Assembly (NCBI RefSeq): GCF_039355125.1
Contig: NZ_CP134979.1
Span: forward strand, 164,890 to 228,889
Direction of reading: 5' to 3'
DNA length: 64,000 bases
From: Buchnera aphidicola (Takecallis taiwana)
Lineage (GTDB): Bacteria > Pseudomonadota > Gammaproteobacteria > Enterobacterales > Enterobacteriaceae
Part shown: piece after piece, positions 41,453-51,417 of the stretch
Layout: every line of letters begins with the position of its first letter
Position numbering within the stretch: the first letter of the stretch is position 1
The notes under the pieces: generated by a model
The model's input: only the letters and a program-made list of their open reading frames with translations
Told to the model about the DNA's origin: nothing
Database searches by the model: none
Made by a program: the position numbers and the translations under genes

Positions 41453-43390
41453 ATGTTGAAAATAAAAAATACAATTAGTACATTAACAAACAAAAAAAAC
41501 ATACATTCAACAGATATTATTGGAATTGTAAAGAAATATAATAAAAAATTTGGTTTTTTACGAGCGCAGAATAAAGGGCATTATTTTATTCCTGAAAAAT
41601 ATATTCATCGTGTTATGCATGGAGACAAAATTTTAGTTAGACTTGTTAAAAAAAAGGATAAATATTTTGCTAAACCGTTAGGATTAATTAAAGCATTTTT
41701 AAACATTTTTATTGGAAATATCAAACAAATAGGATTAAATTTTTTTATTCAACCTAACTATCCTTTTTTAAATGAATTAATTCGATGTAATTTTGATAGT
41801 ATTACATTACCAAATATTAAACATGGTAATTGGTTTTTTGCAAAATTATTACATCATAAATTACAATCTTATCAAGAATTTCATGCAAAATTACTGACAT
41901 TTATTGTTTCGAAAGATGATAAACGTTTACCCTGGAAAGTAATTTTATCACATTATAATATAGAATATAAATTGCCTAAGATACCATCTTATGACACATG
42001 TTTTAATAATAAAATCTTTAGAAAGGATTTAACACATTTAAAATTTATTACTATTGATGATGAAAATACTAAAGATATAGATGATGCTTTATTTTTAAAA
42101 AAAAGTAATAATCAAGAAATTAAAATGATTATTGCAATTGCAGATCCTACTGCTTATATTAGTCCAGGTAGTACGTTAGATATTCTTGCTTCTAAACGGT
42201 TGTTTACAAATTATTTACCTGGTTTTAATATTCCTATGTTACCTAAAGAATTATCAGAAGATATATTTGCTTTACATCCAAATAAAAAAAAACCAGTTTT
42301 AGCCTGTAAAGTCAGTATTAATAAATTTGGATATATTAATGAGAATATTATTTTTTTTTTAGCTTGGATCCGTTCTCATGCAAAATTAAATTATAATCAC
42401 GTATCAAATTGGATACAAGGTATGGTAGTTAGGAAACCCAATACAATAGATATTGCGAATCAATTAAATTTACTACATCAATTATGTTTAAGAAGAATAT
42501 TATGGCGAAAAAAATATGCAGTAATATTTAAAGATAATCCGGAATACAAGTTTCATTTTTCAAATAATCAGGATATTATAAAAATTTCTATCAAATACAG
42601 AAATATTGCGCATAAAATGATTGAGGAAGCTATGCTTATTGCAAATATTAGCGCGGCTAAATTTTTGTCAAAAAATTTAGGGTTTGGTATTTATAATATT
42701 CATTCTGGTTTTAATGTTATTAATTCAAAGCATGTTGCGTTAATTTTGAAAAATCATGGCATTAATATGCATGATAAAAAAATTACTACACTAATAGGTT
42801 TCTGTGAATTACATCGTATATTAAATACTTTACCAAACTGTTATATTGATAACAGAATTCGAAGATACCAGTCTTTAGGAACTTTGAGTATAACACCAAA
42901 ACCACATTTTTCTTTAGGATTAGAAGAATATTTAACATGGACATCTCCAATACGTAAATATAGTGATATGATTAATCATAGATTATTAAAAAATGTTATT
43001 TTAGGAACTCCTTCTATTAAACCGAGTCAAAATACTATATTAAATATAGTACATTGTAAGCGTTTACATAAAGTGATTAAAAATAATATCGAGAATTGGT
43101 TATACATAATTTTTTTTCAAAAAAATAATCATATAAATCAAATTTTTAAAGCAAAAATTTTTGATATTTTACCATCTGGTATAAAAGCTCGAATATTAAT
43201 TAATGGTGCAAAAGTATTTATTCCAATAATGTATATTTCCAATATTAAAAAAGAATTAATTTGTGATCAAAAAAATGGAATCTTATATTTAAATAATAAA
43301 GAAGTATATCGTGTTTCGAATATTATTACAGTTATAATTACTGAGCTAAAGATTGAAGAACGTCTTATTATAGCAAAACCATGTGTTTAA
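41453..43390 (+). CDS. rnb: Exoribonuclease II
   Basis: 3'-5' single-strand exoribonuclease. From ATG 41453 it is 645 residues (E. coli 644); the TTG at 41438 is an unlikely start. Two N-terminal cold-shock domains (about 15-170) precede the RNB catalytic domain with TIDDENTKDIDDALF (Mg-binding aspartates near 200-210), and a C-terminal S1 domain (about 560-640) closes the protein. It lies between fabI and ychE, co-directional. Confidence 0.95.
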   Translation: MLKIKNTISTLTNKKNIHSTDIIGIVKKYNKKFGFLRAQNKGHYFIPEKYIHRVMHGDKILVRLVKKKDKYFAKPLGLIKAFLNIFIGNIKQIGLNFFIQPNYPFLNELIRCNFDSITLPNIKHGNWFFAKLLHHKLQSYQEFHAKLLTFIVSKDDKRLPWKVILSHYNIEYKLPKIPSYDTCFNNKIFRKDLTHLKFITIDDENTKDIDDALFLKKSNNQEIKMIIAIADPTAYISPGSTLDILASKRLFTNYLPGFNIPMLPKELSEDIFALHPNKKKPVLACKVSINKFGYINENIIFFLAWIRSHAKLNYNHVSNWIQGMVVRKPNTIDIANQLNLLHQLCLRRILWRKKYAVIFKDNPEYKFHFSNNQDIIKISIKYRNIAHKMIEEAMLIANISAAKFLSKNLGFGIYNIHSGFNVINSKHVALILKNHGINMHDKKITTLIGFCELHRILNTLPNCYIDNRIRRYQSLGTLSITPKPHFSLGLEEYLTWTSPIRKYSDMINHRLLKNVILGTPSIKPSQNTILNIVHCKRLHKVIKNNIENWLYIIFFQKNNHINQIFKAKIFDILPSGIKARILINGAKVFIPIMYISNIKKELICDQKNGILYLNNKEVYRVSNIITVIITELKIEERLIIAKPCV

Positions 43391-43511
43391 ATGATATTAT
43401 AACAAATGTTTGTATTATTTTATGTAATAACGTCATTATTTAACATTTTAATTATATTGAAGGAAATAATATATAATTTTATGAAAAATTCATATAATTT
43501 AGGAGATTGTT

Positions 43512-44159
43512 TTGGAGAGTTTACATACAAATTTTTCAATTTATTTGCATTTTTTTGTAGGATTATTTGCTATAATTAATCCTATTGGTATGATTCCTAT
43601 TTTTATAGGAATGACTGGTTTTTATTCAAATCAAGAAAGAAATAAAATAAATACCATGGCAAATATTACTGCTGCGTGTATTTTAGTGATTTCATTATCT
43701 ATTGGTCATATTATTTTGAATCTTTTTGATATTTCTATAGAATCTTTTCGTATTGCTGGCGGGGTATTAATTATTAGTATTGCAATTGATATGATTAATG
43801 GAACGTTAATAAATAATTTAATAAAAAAAAAAAATAAAAATAAAGTTTTATATAATAAAGAAAATATTAGTATTATACCTTTAGCTATGCCATTAATTGC
43901 TGGTCCTGGAGCGATTAGTTCAACTATTATATGGAGTACTCATCACTCTAATTGGAATAATATTATTGGCTGTGTTGTAGTAATAGTATTATTTGCATTC
44001 TTATGTTGGTTCCTATTTAAAATGGCACCATACTTCATTAAAGTACTTGGATCTACCGGTATTAATATTTTAACAAAAATTATGGGTTTATTATTAATGT
44101 CACTTGGTATTGAATTTATTATTGCAAGCATGAAAATTATTTTTACTAAAATTTTATAA
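43512..44159 (+). CDS. ychE: MarC/YchE family inner-membrane protein
   Basis: Multipass inner-membrane protein of the MarC (UPF0056) family, function unknown. The 215 residues equal E. coli YchE, with six predicted membrane segments and conserved stretches [46 protein letters not shown] and [12 protein letters not shown]. It starts at TTG 43512, supported by AGGAGA six bases upstream and by the N-terminal alignment. An in-frame A12 run (43823-43834) lies in the central cytoplasmic loop. Confidence 0.93.
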   Translation: MESLHTNFSIYLHFFVGLFAIINPIGMIPIFIGMTGFYSNQERNKINTMANITAACILVISLSIGHIILNLFDISIESFRIAGGVLIISIAIDMINGTLINNLIKKKNKNKVLYNKENISIIPLAMPLIAGPGAISSTIIWSTHHSNWNNIIGCVVVIVLFAFLCWFLFKMAPYFIKVLGSTGINILTKIMGLLLMSLGIEFIIASMKIIFTKIL

Positions 44160-44200
44160 AAAGTGATATTATTTTCACATAAAATATTTTTATATTATAT

Positions 44201-44839
44201 ATGAATATTTTTAATAGTAATTTTAAAAAACCATATATTATTATCAAATTTTTACCTAAATCTTCATGGCAAGATGTTTTTCATCGTATGTGTGAGTTTA
44301 CTAATTTACGTACAAAAAATACAATAGATGAAATTTGGTTTGTAGAACATGATCCAATTTATACACAAGGATTAATTCGTCATAATAATATAAAATGCAT
44401 TAATAATATTCCAGTTGTATGTACTAATCGTGGTGGAAAAATTACATATCATGGTCCAGGACAACAAATTGTATATTTGTTATTAAATTTAAAAAGATTA
44501 AACATGCATATTAGAAAACTTCTATTATTAATTGAACACGTAGTCTTAAATACATTATATACTTTGAAAATTATTGGTAGTAGTAAAAAATCAGGGATTT
44601 TTGTAGAACATAAAAAAATTTGTTCGATTGGATTACGTATTATAAAATATTATTCTTTACATGGATTTGCTTTAAATGTTAAAATGGATTTAACACCATT
44701 TCAATATATTCATCCATGTGGTGATAGTACGATTATTATGACTCAAATATGTCAAATAAAACATAATATATCTATGAATGAAGTTAAAAATATTTTAATT
44801 AAAAATTTTTATTCATTCTTTAATATAAAATTGATTTAG
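44201..44839 (+). CDS. lipB: Octanoyl-ACP:protein octanoyltransferase
   Basis: Moves octanoate from ACP onto the lipoyl domains of E2 subunits, the first step of endogenous lipoylation. The 212 residues (E. coli 213) have RGGKITYHGPGQQIVY (78-92), Lys139 in KKICSIGLRI and catalytic Cys173 in HPCG. It stands next to lipA; the product serves AceF at the start of this window. Confidence 0.96.
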   Translation: MNIFNSNFKKPYIIIKFLPKSSWQDVFHRMCEFTNLRTKNTIDEIWFVEHDPIYTQGLIRHNNIKCINNIPVVCTNRGGKITYHGPGQQIVYLLLNLKRLNMHIRKLLLLIEHVVLNTLYTLKIIGSSKKSGIFVEHKKICSIGLRIIKYYSLHGFALNVKMDLTPFQYIHPCGDSTIIMTQICQIKHNISMNEVKNILIKNFYSFFNIKLI

Positions 44840-44912
44840 CATATTACATAGTTTTTAATGAATTAAAAGATAGTATTCGATATTATATTGTATTAATACA
44901 ATTGGAAATTTT

Positions 44913-45806
44913 ATGGCTTACAATTACGAAAAACAAAAATATTATAATCAGGAATATATATTACCTAAACCAAAATGGATTAAAATTAAATTACCAAAAT
45001 CATTTCATGATATTAATCGCTTAAAATATATTATTCGAGAAAATAATTTAAACACTGTTTGTGAAGAAGCCTGTTGCCCAAATATCACTGAGTGTTTTAA
45101 TAATCATACTGCAACATTTATGATTTTAGGTAATATTTGTACTAGAAAATGTCCTTTTTGTGCTGTTAAAAAAGGTAGACCTAATATTATTGATTTTGAT
45201 GAACCGAAAAAAATATCAGAAACAGTATTAAAATTAGGTATTAAATATATCGTACTGACTTCAGTTAATAGAGATGATTTAAAAGATGGTGGGGCAAATC
45301 ATTTTTTAAAATGTATACAATATTTACGTAATAATAATAAAATTCAAATTGAAATTTTAGTTCCAGATTTTCGACAATCGTTAACACAATCTATTGATAT
45401 TATATCTAATCATCCTCCTGATGTTTTTAATCATAATTTAGAGAACGTTCCTCGATTATATAAAATTATTAGACCTGGAGCAAATTATAAAAAATCATTA
45501 TATTTATTAAATTATTTTAAAAAAAAAAATTCTACCGTCCCCACTAAATCTGGTTTAATGTTAGGATTAGGAGAAACAGAGAAAGAGATTTTACAAGTAT
45601 TACGTGATTTACGATCAAATGGTGTGACTATGTTAACCTTAGGTCAATATTTACAACCTAGTAAGCAACATTTACAAGTACAACGATATATTCCGCCATT
45701 GGAATTTCAACAGTATCATAATGAAGCTTTATCAATGGGTTTTCATAAAGCTTTTTGCGGTCCTTTAGTACGATCTTCATATCATGCAAATTTACAAATA
45801 AAATAA
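44913..45806 (+). CDS. lipA: Lipoyl synthase
   Basis: Radical-SAM enzyme that inserts two sulfurs into protein-bound octanoate. The 297 residues (E. coli 321) keep both cluster sites: the auxiliary Cys50, Cys55, Cys61 (CEEACCPN...C) and the radical-SAM CTRKCPFC (Cys76, Cys80, Cys83), plus the C-terminal serine ligand in RSSYH. An extra cysteine, Cys54, replaces the usual serine. The N-terminal extension is short. An A11 run (45519-45529) is in frame. It follows lipB by 73 bases. Confidence 0.96.
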   Translation: MAYNYEKQKYYNQEYILPKPKWIKIKLPKSFHDINRLKYIIRENNLNTVCEEACCPNITECFNNHTATFMILGNICTRKCPFCAVKKGRPNIIDFDEPKKISETVLKLGIKYIVLTSVNRDDLKDGGANHFLKCIQYLRNNNKIQIEILVPDFRQSLTQSIDIISNHPPDVFNHNLENVPRLYKIIRPGANYKKSLYLLNYFKKKNSTVPTKSGLMLGLGETEKEILQVLRDLRSNGVTMLTLGQYLQPSKQHLQVQRYIPPLEFQQYHNEALSMGFHKAFCGPLVRSSYHANLQIK

Positions 45807-45843
45807 TATTTATTGTATGATGATATTACCAATTATATAACAC

Positions 45844-45860
45844 ATAAGATTTAATCTTAT
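45844..45860 (+). promoter_or_regulatory. Small hairpin between lipA and pyrF
   Basis: A perfect 7-bp stem, ATAAGAT with ATCTTAT and a three-base loop, stands immediately before the pyrF ribosome-binding site (AGGA near 45863). It could be a weak lipA terminator or affect pyrF translation; stem content is AT-rich and chance is possible. Confidence 0.3.
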
Positions 45861-45871
45861 TTAGGAATAAT

Positions 45872-46591
45872 ATGTCAAAAATTAATTGCAATAAGAAAAA
45901 TCCTGGCATTATTATAGCATTAGATTATGACAATAAAAAATCTATTTTTGAATTAATCGATAAAATTGACCCAAATATTTTTAAGTTAAAAATTGGACAT
46001 TGTATGTTTGTTAAATTTGGGATACAGTTAATAAAAGAAATAAAAAAATTACATTTTGATATTTTTGTTGATTTAAAATTATATGATATTCCAAATATTG
46101 TTTTTAAATCCTTAATATCAATTGCAGAATTAGGGGTATGGATGACAAGCATTCATGCATCTGGAGGTAGTAATATGATGGAACATGCACGATTAGCATT
46201 AAATAATTTTGTTAATCCACCTTTGTTAATTGCGATTACTGCATTAACTAGTTTTACAAATTTTAATTTATCACAAATTGGTATATCGCTCTCTTTATCA
46301 AATTATATTGTAAAATTAGCAGAATTAGCTCAATTACATAAATTAAATGGAATTGTATGTCCTGGTTATGTATCAAAAAAAATAAAAAAAATTTTAGGTA
46401 ATGATTTTAAAATTATTGTCCCTGGTGTAAGATTGATCCAGAATGATAAAAATGATCAGAATTTAATTACATATATTGAAGAAATTAAAAATTATGAAAT
46501 TGATTATATTGTTTTAGGCCGAGCTATTACAAATACACCTAATCCTGTTCAGGCATTACATAAAATACTAAACTATATTCATTCTCAGTAA
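45872..46591 (+). CDS. pyrF: Orotidine 5'-phosphate decarboxylase
   Basis: Final step of UMP synthesis. The 239 residues (E. coli 245) form a TIM barrel with the catalytic set Asp67, Lys69, Asp72 in VDLKLYDIPN, the phosphate-binding PGVR segment and VLGRAIT near the C-terminus. ribA follows 27 bases downstream. Confidence 0.96.
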   Translation: MSKINCNKKNPGIIIALDYDNKKSIFELIDKIDPNIFKLKIGHCMFVKFGIQLIKEIKKLHFDIFVDLKLYDIPNIVFKSLISIAELGVWMTSIHASGGSNMMEHARLALNNFVNPPLLIAITALTSFTNFNLSQIGISLSLSNYIVKLAELAQLHKLNGIVCPGYVSKKIKKILGNDFKIIVPGVRLIQNDKNDQNLITYIEEIKNYEIDYIVLGRAITNTPNPVQALHKILNYIHSQ

Positions 46592-46618
46592 TAATATAAT
46601 TATTTCAGTCGAGCAAAT

Positions 46619-47218
46619 ATGAAAATTGAACGTATACAAGATGCTATTTTACCCACTATATGGGGCGAATTTAAGATTATTGGTTTTAAAGAAAAAATTA
46701 ATGATAAAAATCATGTGGTATTAACCTATGGTAAAATAGATAATACAAAACCAGTTTTAGTGAGAATTCATTCAGAATGTTTAACCGGGGATGCCTTATT
46801 TAGTTTAAGATGTGATTGTGGAGAACAATTGAAAACCTCATTAATGTTAATTGCTAAGCTAGGTAGTGGTATATTAATATATCATCGACAAGAAGGTAGG
46901 AATATAGGTTTATTAAATAAAATTAAAGCATATAATTTACAAGATCATGGACTAGATACAGTTGAAGCAAATCATAAATTGGGATTTTCAGCAGATGAAC
47001 GAGATTTTACCATATGTTCAGATATATTAAAATTAATGCATATTTATCAAATACACTTATTAACAAATAATCCGATAAAAGTAAAAATTTTAAATGATTC
47101 TGGGATTAATGTTGTAAAACGAATTAATTTAATTGTACCGCATAATCCTAAAAATGAAAAATACTTAAATACTAAGATTAATAAAATGGGTCATATCATG
47201 CCAAAAAAAAATTTTTAA
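46619..47218 (+). CDS. ribA: GTP cyclohydrolase II
   Basis: First committed step of riboflavin synthesis, a vitamin of nutritional value to sap-feeding hosts. The 199 residues (E. coli 196) have the zinc cysteines Cys54, Cys65 and Cys67 in [20 protein letters not shown], the catalytic [11 protein letters not shown] segment and NNPIKVKIL. Last gene of the plus-strand run that starts with mnmA. Confidence 0.96.
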   Translation: MKIERIQDAILPTIWGEFKIIGFKEKINDKNHVVLTYGKIDNTKPVLVRIHSECLTGDALFSLRCDCGEQLKTSLMLIAKLGSGILIYHRQEGRNIGLLNKIKAYNLQDHGLDTVEANHKLGFSADERDFTICSDILKLMHIYQIHLLTNNPIKVKILNDSGINVVKRINLIVPHNPKNEKYLNTKINKMGHIMPKKNF

Positions 47219-47517
47219 AAAAATTATTTTTGTATGATTTGTAATTTTATAATATATTATAAGAATCATATCACAATAATTATTAAACACTCTTAAATAT
47301 ATGTCTCATATTTTTTATAAAACAGATTTTTAATCATATGATTGTATAGTTTTATATACTTTTTTTAATAAAATTAAATAAATAAAAATATATTTTTTAT
47401 ATTTAAAACGTTATGATATATATGTTATTAATATTAAAGAATATGTGTGTTTTAAGAATATTATAATTTAAATAAATTGCATATTTTAACTAATATGCTA
47501 AAAAAATTATAAACAAT
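47219..47517. other. AT-rich intergenic region, no feature recognised
   Basis: About 300 bases between ribA (plus) and the small minus-strand membrane ORF. It is very AT-rich, and I see no convincing ORF, RNA gene or strong hairpin. In E. coli and other Buchnera the yciC-yciB-yciA genes occupy this neighbourhood, so it may be decayed sequence from them. Confidence 0.5.
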
Positions 47518-47874
47518 TTATGTACATATTTTAAAAAATATTTTTAAGACTAAATATAATATTATAGCATAACACATGTATAAGATACTAGTTATAATAT
47601 ATGATAATATTATGTAAAAATAAGATAATTGTTTTAAATTAATGAATATAAAACATATTATAAATGTTAAAAAAAAAACTATTTTTATATTTTTAAAATT
47701 ATTAAATTTTAATATTTCATAAATTTTTACTTTTTTTAAAAAACGTATTATAAATAATATTAAACATAATATAATAGGAAAAATCACAGTTATAACAAAG
47801 ATTTTAATGCAATTTATCAAAATAAATAAAAATATTACTATATTTAGTATCGTGATGATTGTTGTATTATTCAT
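47518..47874 (-). CDS. Small hydrophobic membrane protein, possible YciC (UPF0259) C-terminal remnant
   Basis: A 118-residue ORF of strongly hydrophobic composition with about four predicted membrane segments (about 5-25, 25-45, 66-82, 85-115), separated by a short basic loop (RFLKKVKIYEILK). I cannot assign it firmly. The position between ribA and trpA is where yciC lies in related genomes. The pattern PIIL then a charged loop, then NFKNIKIVF, then a final Ile/Leu/Tyr-rich segment loosely follows the second half of E. coli YciC (247 residues). It could equally be a chance ORF in decayed AT-rich DNA, where Phe/Ile/Leu-rich frames arise easily. There is no good ribosome-binding site. Confidence 0.4.
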   Translation of the reverse strand: MNNTTIITILNIVIFLFILINCIKIFVITVIFPIILCLILFIIRFLKKVKIYEILKFNNFKNIKIVFFLTFIICFIFINLKQLSYFYIILSYIITSILYMCYAIILYLVLKIFFKICT

Positions 47875-47960
47875 AATATTTGTAAAATTTATATTGTGAA
47901 ATTTACTATATAAATAATTATTAGTAAAATAAAAATTTTTATAATTTGAGTGAAAAATTA

Positions 47961-47986
47961 TTAATATTACATAATTGTAATATTAA
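47961..47986 (-). terminator. Rho-independent terminator of the trp operon
   Basis: A perfect 11-bp stem (TTAATATTACA, 47961-47971, with TGTAATATTAA, 47976-47986) and four-base loop, six bases past the trpA stop. On the minus strand it is followed within a few bases by a TTTTT tract. Confidence 0.75.
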
Positions 47987-47992
47987 AACTAA

Positions 47993-48811
47993 TTATTTTA
48001 TAAATACAGGATTTTTTGTAGCATTTTTTAATTTTCTTGATAATTCTGAAATTTTGTTTATTAAAATATTATTATTCTGATATTTATCAATTAATGCAAT
48101 AATAATTGATCCGCAAATTACGCCACTTGTACCTAATGATAACGATTTTTTAATTTGTGATGTTTTTGAAATACCAAAACCATGTAAAATAGGTGCAGCA
48201 TGATATTTTTTTAATTGTTTGATAATATTAATATTTGGATCATATGTTTGTTGTACGTGACCTGTTACTCCAGAACGTGAAATTAAATAAACATATTCAT
48301 CGCTTTGTTCTGCTATTTTTTTAATTAAATTTATGTTAGCATTCGGCGGACAAATAAAAACCGAAGAGATATTATTTTCTTGTGCGTATTTTTTAAATAT
48401 TTTACATTCTTCTATTGGAACATCTGGTATTAATACGGAATCTATATCAACATATTTACAATTTTCATAAAATTTTTTAATACCTTGCTTAAAAATAATA
48501 TTTGCATAAACTAATATACCAATTGGTATAGTGGGATATTTACTTCGTAATACATGTAAGATTTCAAAACACTGTAGAATCGTTATATTATTAGATAATG
48601 CACGTAAATTTGCATTTTGTACAATAATACCATCTGCTAATGGATCTGAGAATGGTATTCCTAATTCTAATGCATTGGCCCCGGATTCAATCAGGGTATC
48701 AATAATACGATAAAAAATACTAATTGAAGGATCTCCTATCGTAACAAATGGTACAAAACAACCTTCATTTAATAATTTCATTTTTTGAAACATATGACTA
48801 TATCTTAACAT
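47993..48811 (-). CDS. trpA: Tryptophan synthase alpha subunit
   Basis: Cleaves indole-3-glycerol phosphate and channels indole to TrpB. The 272 residues (E. coli 268) form a TIM barrel with catalytic Glu49 and Asp60 in [14 protein letters not shown] and the phosphate-binding GFGISK. Its start overlaps the end of trpB by 14 bases, so translation is probably coupled. Last gene of trpDCBA. Confidence 0.97.
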   Translation of the reverse strand: MLRYSHMFQKMKLLNEGCFVPFVTIGDPSISIFYRIIDTLIESGANALELGIPFSDPLADGIIVQNANLRALSNNITILQCFEILHVLRSKYPTIPIGILVYANIIFKQGIKKFYENCKYVDIDSVLIPDVPIEECKIFKKYAQENNISSVFICPPNANINLIKKIAEQSDEYVYLISRSGVTGHVQQTYDPNINIIKQLKKYHAAPILHGFGISKTSQIKKSLSLGTSGVICGSIIIALIDKYQNNNILINKISELSRKLKNATKNPVFIK

Positions 48812-49997
48812 GATTAATCCTTTTATTTAAAATATTTTCATGTATTGTATTTATATCCTTATCGCCTCTGCCAGATAAATTCACAATAATACTTTGTTTT
48901 TTACTCGGGTTTTGACGTATAATTTTTAGTGCATAAGCAATAGCATGTGCAGATTCTAACGCTGGAATTATACCTTCAAATTTACATAAATCAATAAATG
49001 CATTTAATGCTTCTTGATCTGTTACTGTAAAGTATTGTACTCGACCTATAGAATGCAGCCAGGCATGTTCTGGGCCAACAGATGGAAAATCTAATCCTGC
49101 AGAAATAGAATGTGATTTTTGAATTTGTCCATCTTGATTTTGCATAATTGCAGATTTCATCCCAAAGTAAATTCCAGTCTGTCCATATTGTAATGGTGCG
49201 CCATGTTGACCTGTTAGAGGACCTGTACCACCTGGTTCAATACCAATCAATTGAACTTTATCATCTATAAATTCATGAAATATGCCTATGGCGTTTGAAC
49301 CCCCGCCCACACAAGCGATAATTTTATCCGGCAAGTTTGATGATTCGTGTAAAATTTGTTGTTTTGTTTCTATTCCGATAATTTTTTGAAATTCACGTAC
49401 CATAATAGGATACGGATGTGGTCCTGCTACAGTTCCGAGCATATAATGACTATGTGTATAATTTTCAGACCAATCTCGTAAAGCTTCATTACAAGCATCT
49501 TTTAGCGTACCTGATCCATTATATACTGGAATAACTTCTGCACCCATTAATTTCATTTTTAATACGTTAATAGATTGTCGTTTAATATCTTTACTGCCCA
49601 TATAAATACGACATTTTAAATTTAATAACGCACAAGCAAATGCAGTTGCTATACCATGTTGTCCTGCTCCGGTTTCTGCAAGAACACTTGTTTTATTCAT
49701 TTGTTTGGCTAATAACGCTTGTCCCAATACTTGATTAGTTTTATGAGCTCCACCATGTAATAAATCTTCTCGTTTTAAATATAATTGTGTTTTTGTATTT
49801 TTAGTAATATTCTGACATAATGTTAATGGTGTTGGTCGACCTGCATAGTTTTTTAATAAGTGTGCTAATTGGTTTTGAAACGATACATCATTTTGTGATT
49901 TAACGAAATAATGCTCTAATTGTTGTAGTGCTGGTACTAAAATTTGGGGTACATACATACCACCAAAATCTCCAAAATATGGGTTTAATAAATTCAT
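48798..49997 (-). CDS. trpB: Tryptophan synthase beta subunit
   Basis: PLP enzyme condensing indole with serine. The 399 residues (E. coli 397) have PLP-lysine Lys86 in HGGAHKTNQ, the GAGQHG loop (catalytic Glu in ETGAGQHG) and the phosphate-binding [14 protein letters not shown] lies upstream of the ATG. The sequence is visibly less AT-biased than its neighbours, showing strong purifying selection. Confidence 0.98.
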   Translation of the reverse strand: MNLLNPYFGDFGGMYVPQILVPALQQLEHYFVKSQNDVSFQNQLAHLLKNYAGRPTPLTLCQNITKNTKTQLYLKREDLLHGGAHKTNQVLGQALLAKQMNKTSVLAETGAGQHGIATAFACALLNLKCRIYMGSKDIKRQSINVLKMKLMGAEVIPVYNGSGTLKDACNEALRDWSENYTHSHYMLGTVAGPHPYPIMVREFQKIIGIETKQQILHESSNLPDKIIACVGGGSNAIGIFHEFIDDKVQLIGIEPGGTGPLTGQHGAPLQYGQTGIYFGMKSAIMQNQDGQIQKSHSISAGLDFPSVGPEHAWLHSIGRVQYFTVTDQEALNAFIDLCKFEGIIPALESAHAIAYALKIIRQNPSKKQSIIVNLSGRGDKDINTIHENILNKRINHVKI

Positions 49998-50055
49998 TTA
50001 AAACTGTTTCCTATGTTATAAACTTATATCATATAATATAAATACTGTTATTTAT

Positions 50056-51417
50056 TTATAATAATTTTAATTTTTGAAATAAAATTTTTAGTTTATGATA
50101 ATCTTTAATACCAGGTTTTTTTTCCAATTTGGAGTTAAAATCTAATCCAAAACAATGTAATTTAGATGCTTCTATACAATTGTTATGTGATAACCCCCCA
50201 GATAAAAAGACTTTATCTAGATTATATTGTTTTGTTTTTTCCCAATTAAAACAAGTACCGCTACCTCCATATAAATTATCAAATAAATAATAATTAATAT
50301 CTGTAAAATCTAGTTTCTGTACATTATTTTCAATACATACCGCTTTCCAAATTTGAATATTGCATGATATTTTTTTTCGTAACACGCGAATATATTCTGC
50401 ATTTTCATGACCATGTAATTGTATTGCATATAAATTATATTTTTGAGATAAATATTGAACTTTTTCGATATTTTCGTTTTGAAAAACTCCTACATATTTT
50501 AATTTTGTTGATTCAATTATAGTTTGTGCAGTATGATCTTGAATATTTCGTGGTGAATTTGGAATAAATATTAAACCTCCATATACAGCACCTAATTTTT
50601 GTGATCTATTAGCATCTTTTGGTCGTGTTAAACCGCAAACTTTATTTTTTCCAAACAAAAGACTATTGACTTTTAAATCGATATTTTTAGCTTTCATGAT
50701 TGAAGATCCAATTAAAAAACCATGTACTATTTTTTTTAGTTTTTTAATTTGTCTATTATGATAAAAACCAGACTCACTAATGATTATTTTATCCTTTGGT
50801 ACCAATGGAGCAAGTTCATATGTTGTATTAATATCAATATTTAAAGTACGTAAATTGCGATTATTAATACCAATAACTTGAGCTTTTAAATTAATTGCGC
50901 GTTTTAATTCAACAATATTGTTAATTTCAGTTAAAATACCCATTTTCATTGTATGAGCAAGATTAGCAAGTAATGTATATTGCGAATCATCTAATACTGA
51001 TAACATTAATAAAACAGCATCAGCATTATAATATCGTGCTAAATATATTTGATATGAGTCAATAAAAAAATCTTTACATAATATCGGTTGTTTGACAAGT
51101 GTACTAATTTTATGCATACGTTCAAATGTACCGGAAAAGTATTTTTTATCAGTTAAAACAGAAATTATTGTGGCATGTCGTTTATAACATTTTACAATAT
51201 TTTCGATATTAATATTAGTGTTAATTATACCCTTTGATGGAGAAGCTTTTTTAATTTCTAAAATAAAATTTGGATATTGTGTTTGTAATGATTGGTAAAA
51301 ACTGCGTTTTGAGGTAATAATATTATTTTTTATATTTTTTAATGGTTGCATATTTTTCTGATACTTTAACCATTCTATTTTATCATATAATATATCTTGT
51401 AATATGTTTTTTTTCAT
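50056..51417 (-). CDS. trpC: Bifunctional indole-3-glycerol phosphate synthase / PRA isomerase
   Basis: The 453 residues (E. coli 452) carry two fused barrels. IGPS (about 1-255) has LEIKKASPSKG, LCKDFFID and ISESGF; PRA isomerase (TrpF, about 258-453) begins VCGLTRP and includes LHGHEN and the glycine-rich LSGGL. Together they convert PRA through CdRP to indoleglycerol phosphate. The start overlaps the trpD stop by four bases (ATGA). The fused trpC-F form is the enterobacterial one. Confidence 0.97.
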   Translation of the reverse strand: MKKNILQDILYDKIEWLKYQKNMQPLKNIKNNIITSKRSFYQSLQTQYPNFILEIKKASPSKGIINTNINIENIVKCYKRHATIISVLTDKKYFSGTFERMHKISTLVKQPILCKDFFIDSYQIYLARYYNADAVLLMLSVLDDSQYTLLANLAHTMKMGILTEINNIVELKRAINLKAQVIGINNRNLRTLNIDINTTYELAPLVPKDKIIISESGFYHNRQIKKLKKIVHGFLIGSSIMKAKNIDLKVNSLLFGKNKVCGLTRPKDANRSQKLGAVYGGLIFIPNSPRNIQDHTAQTIIESTKLKYVGVFQNENIEKVQYLSQKYNLYAIQLHGHENAEYIRVLRKKISCNIQIWKAVCIENNVQKLDFTDINYYLFDNLYGGSGTCFNWEKTKQYNLDKVFLSGGLSHNNCIEASKLHCFGLDFNSKLEKKPGIKDYHKLKILFQKLKLL

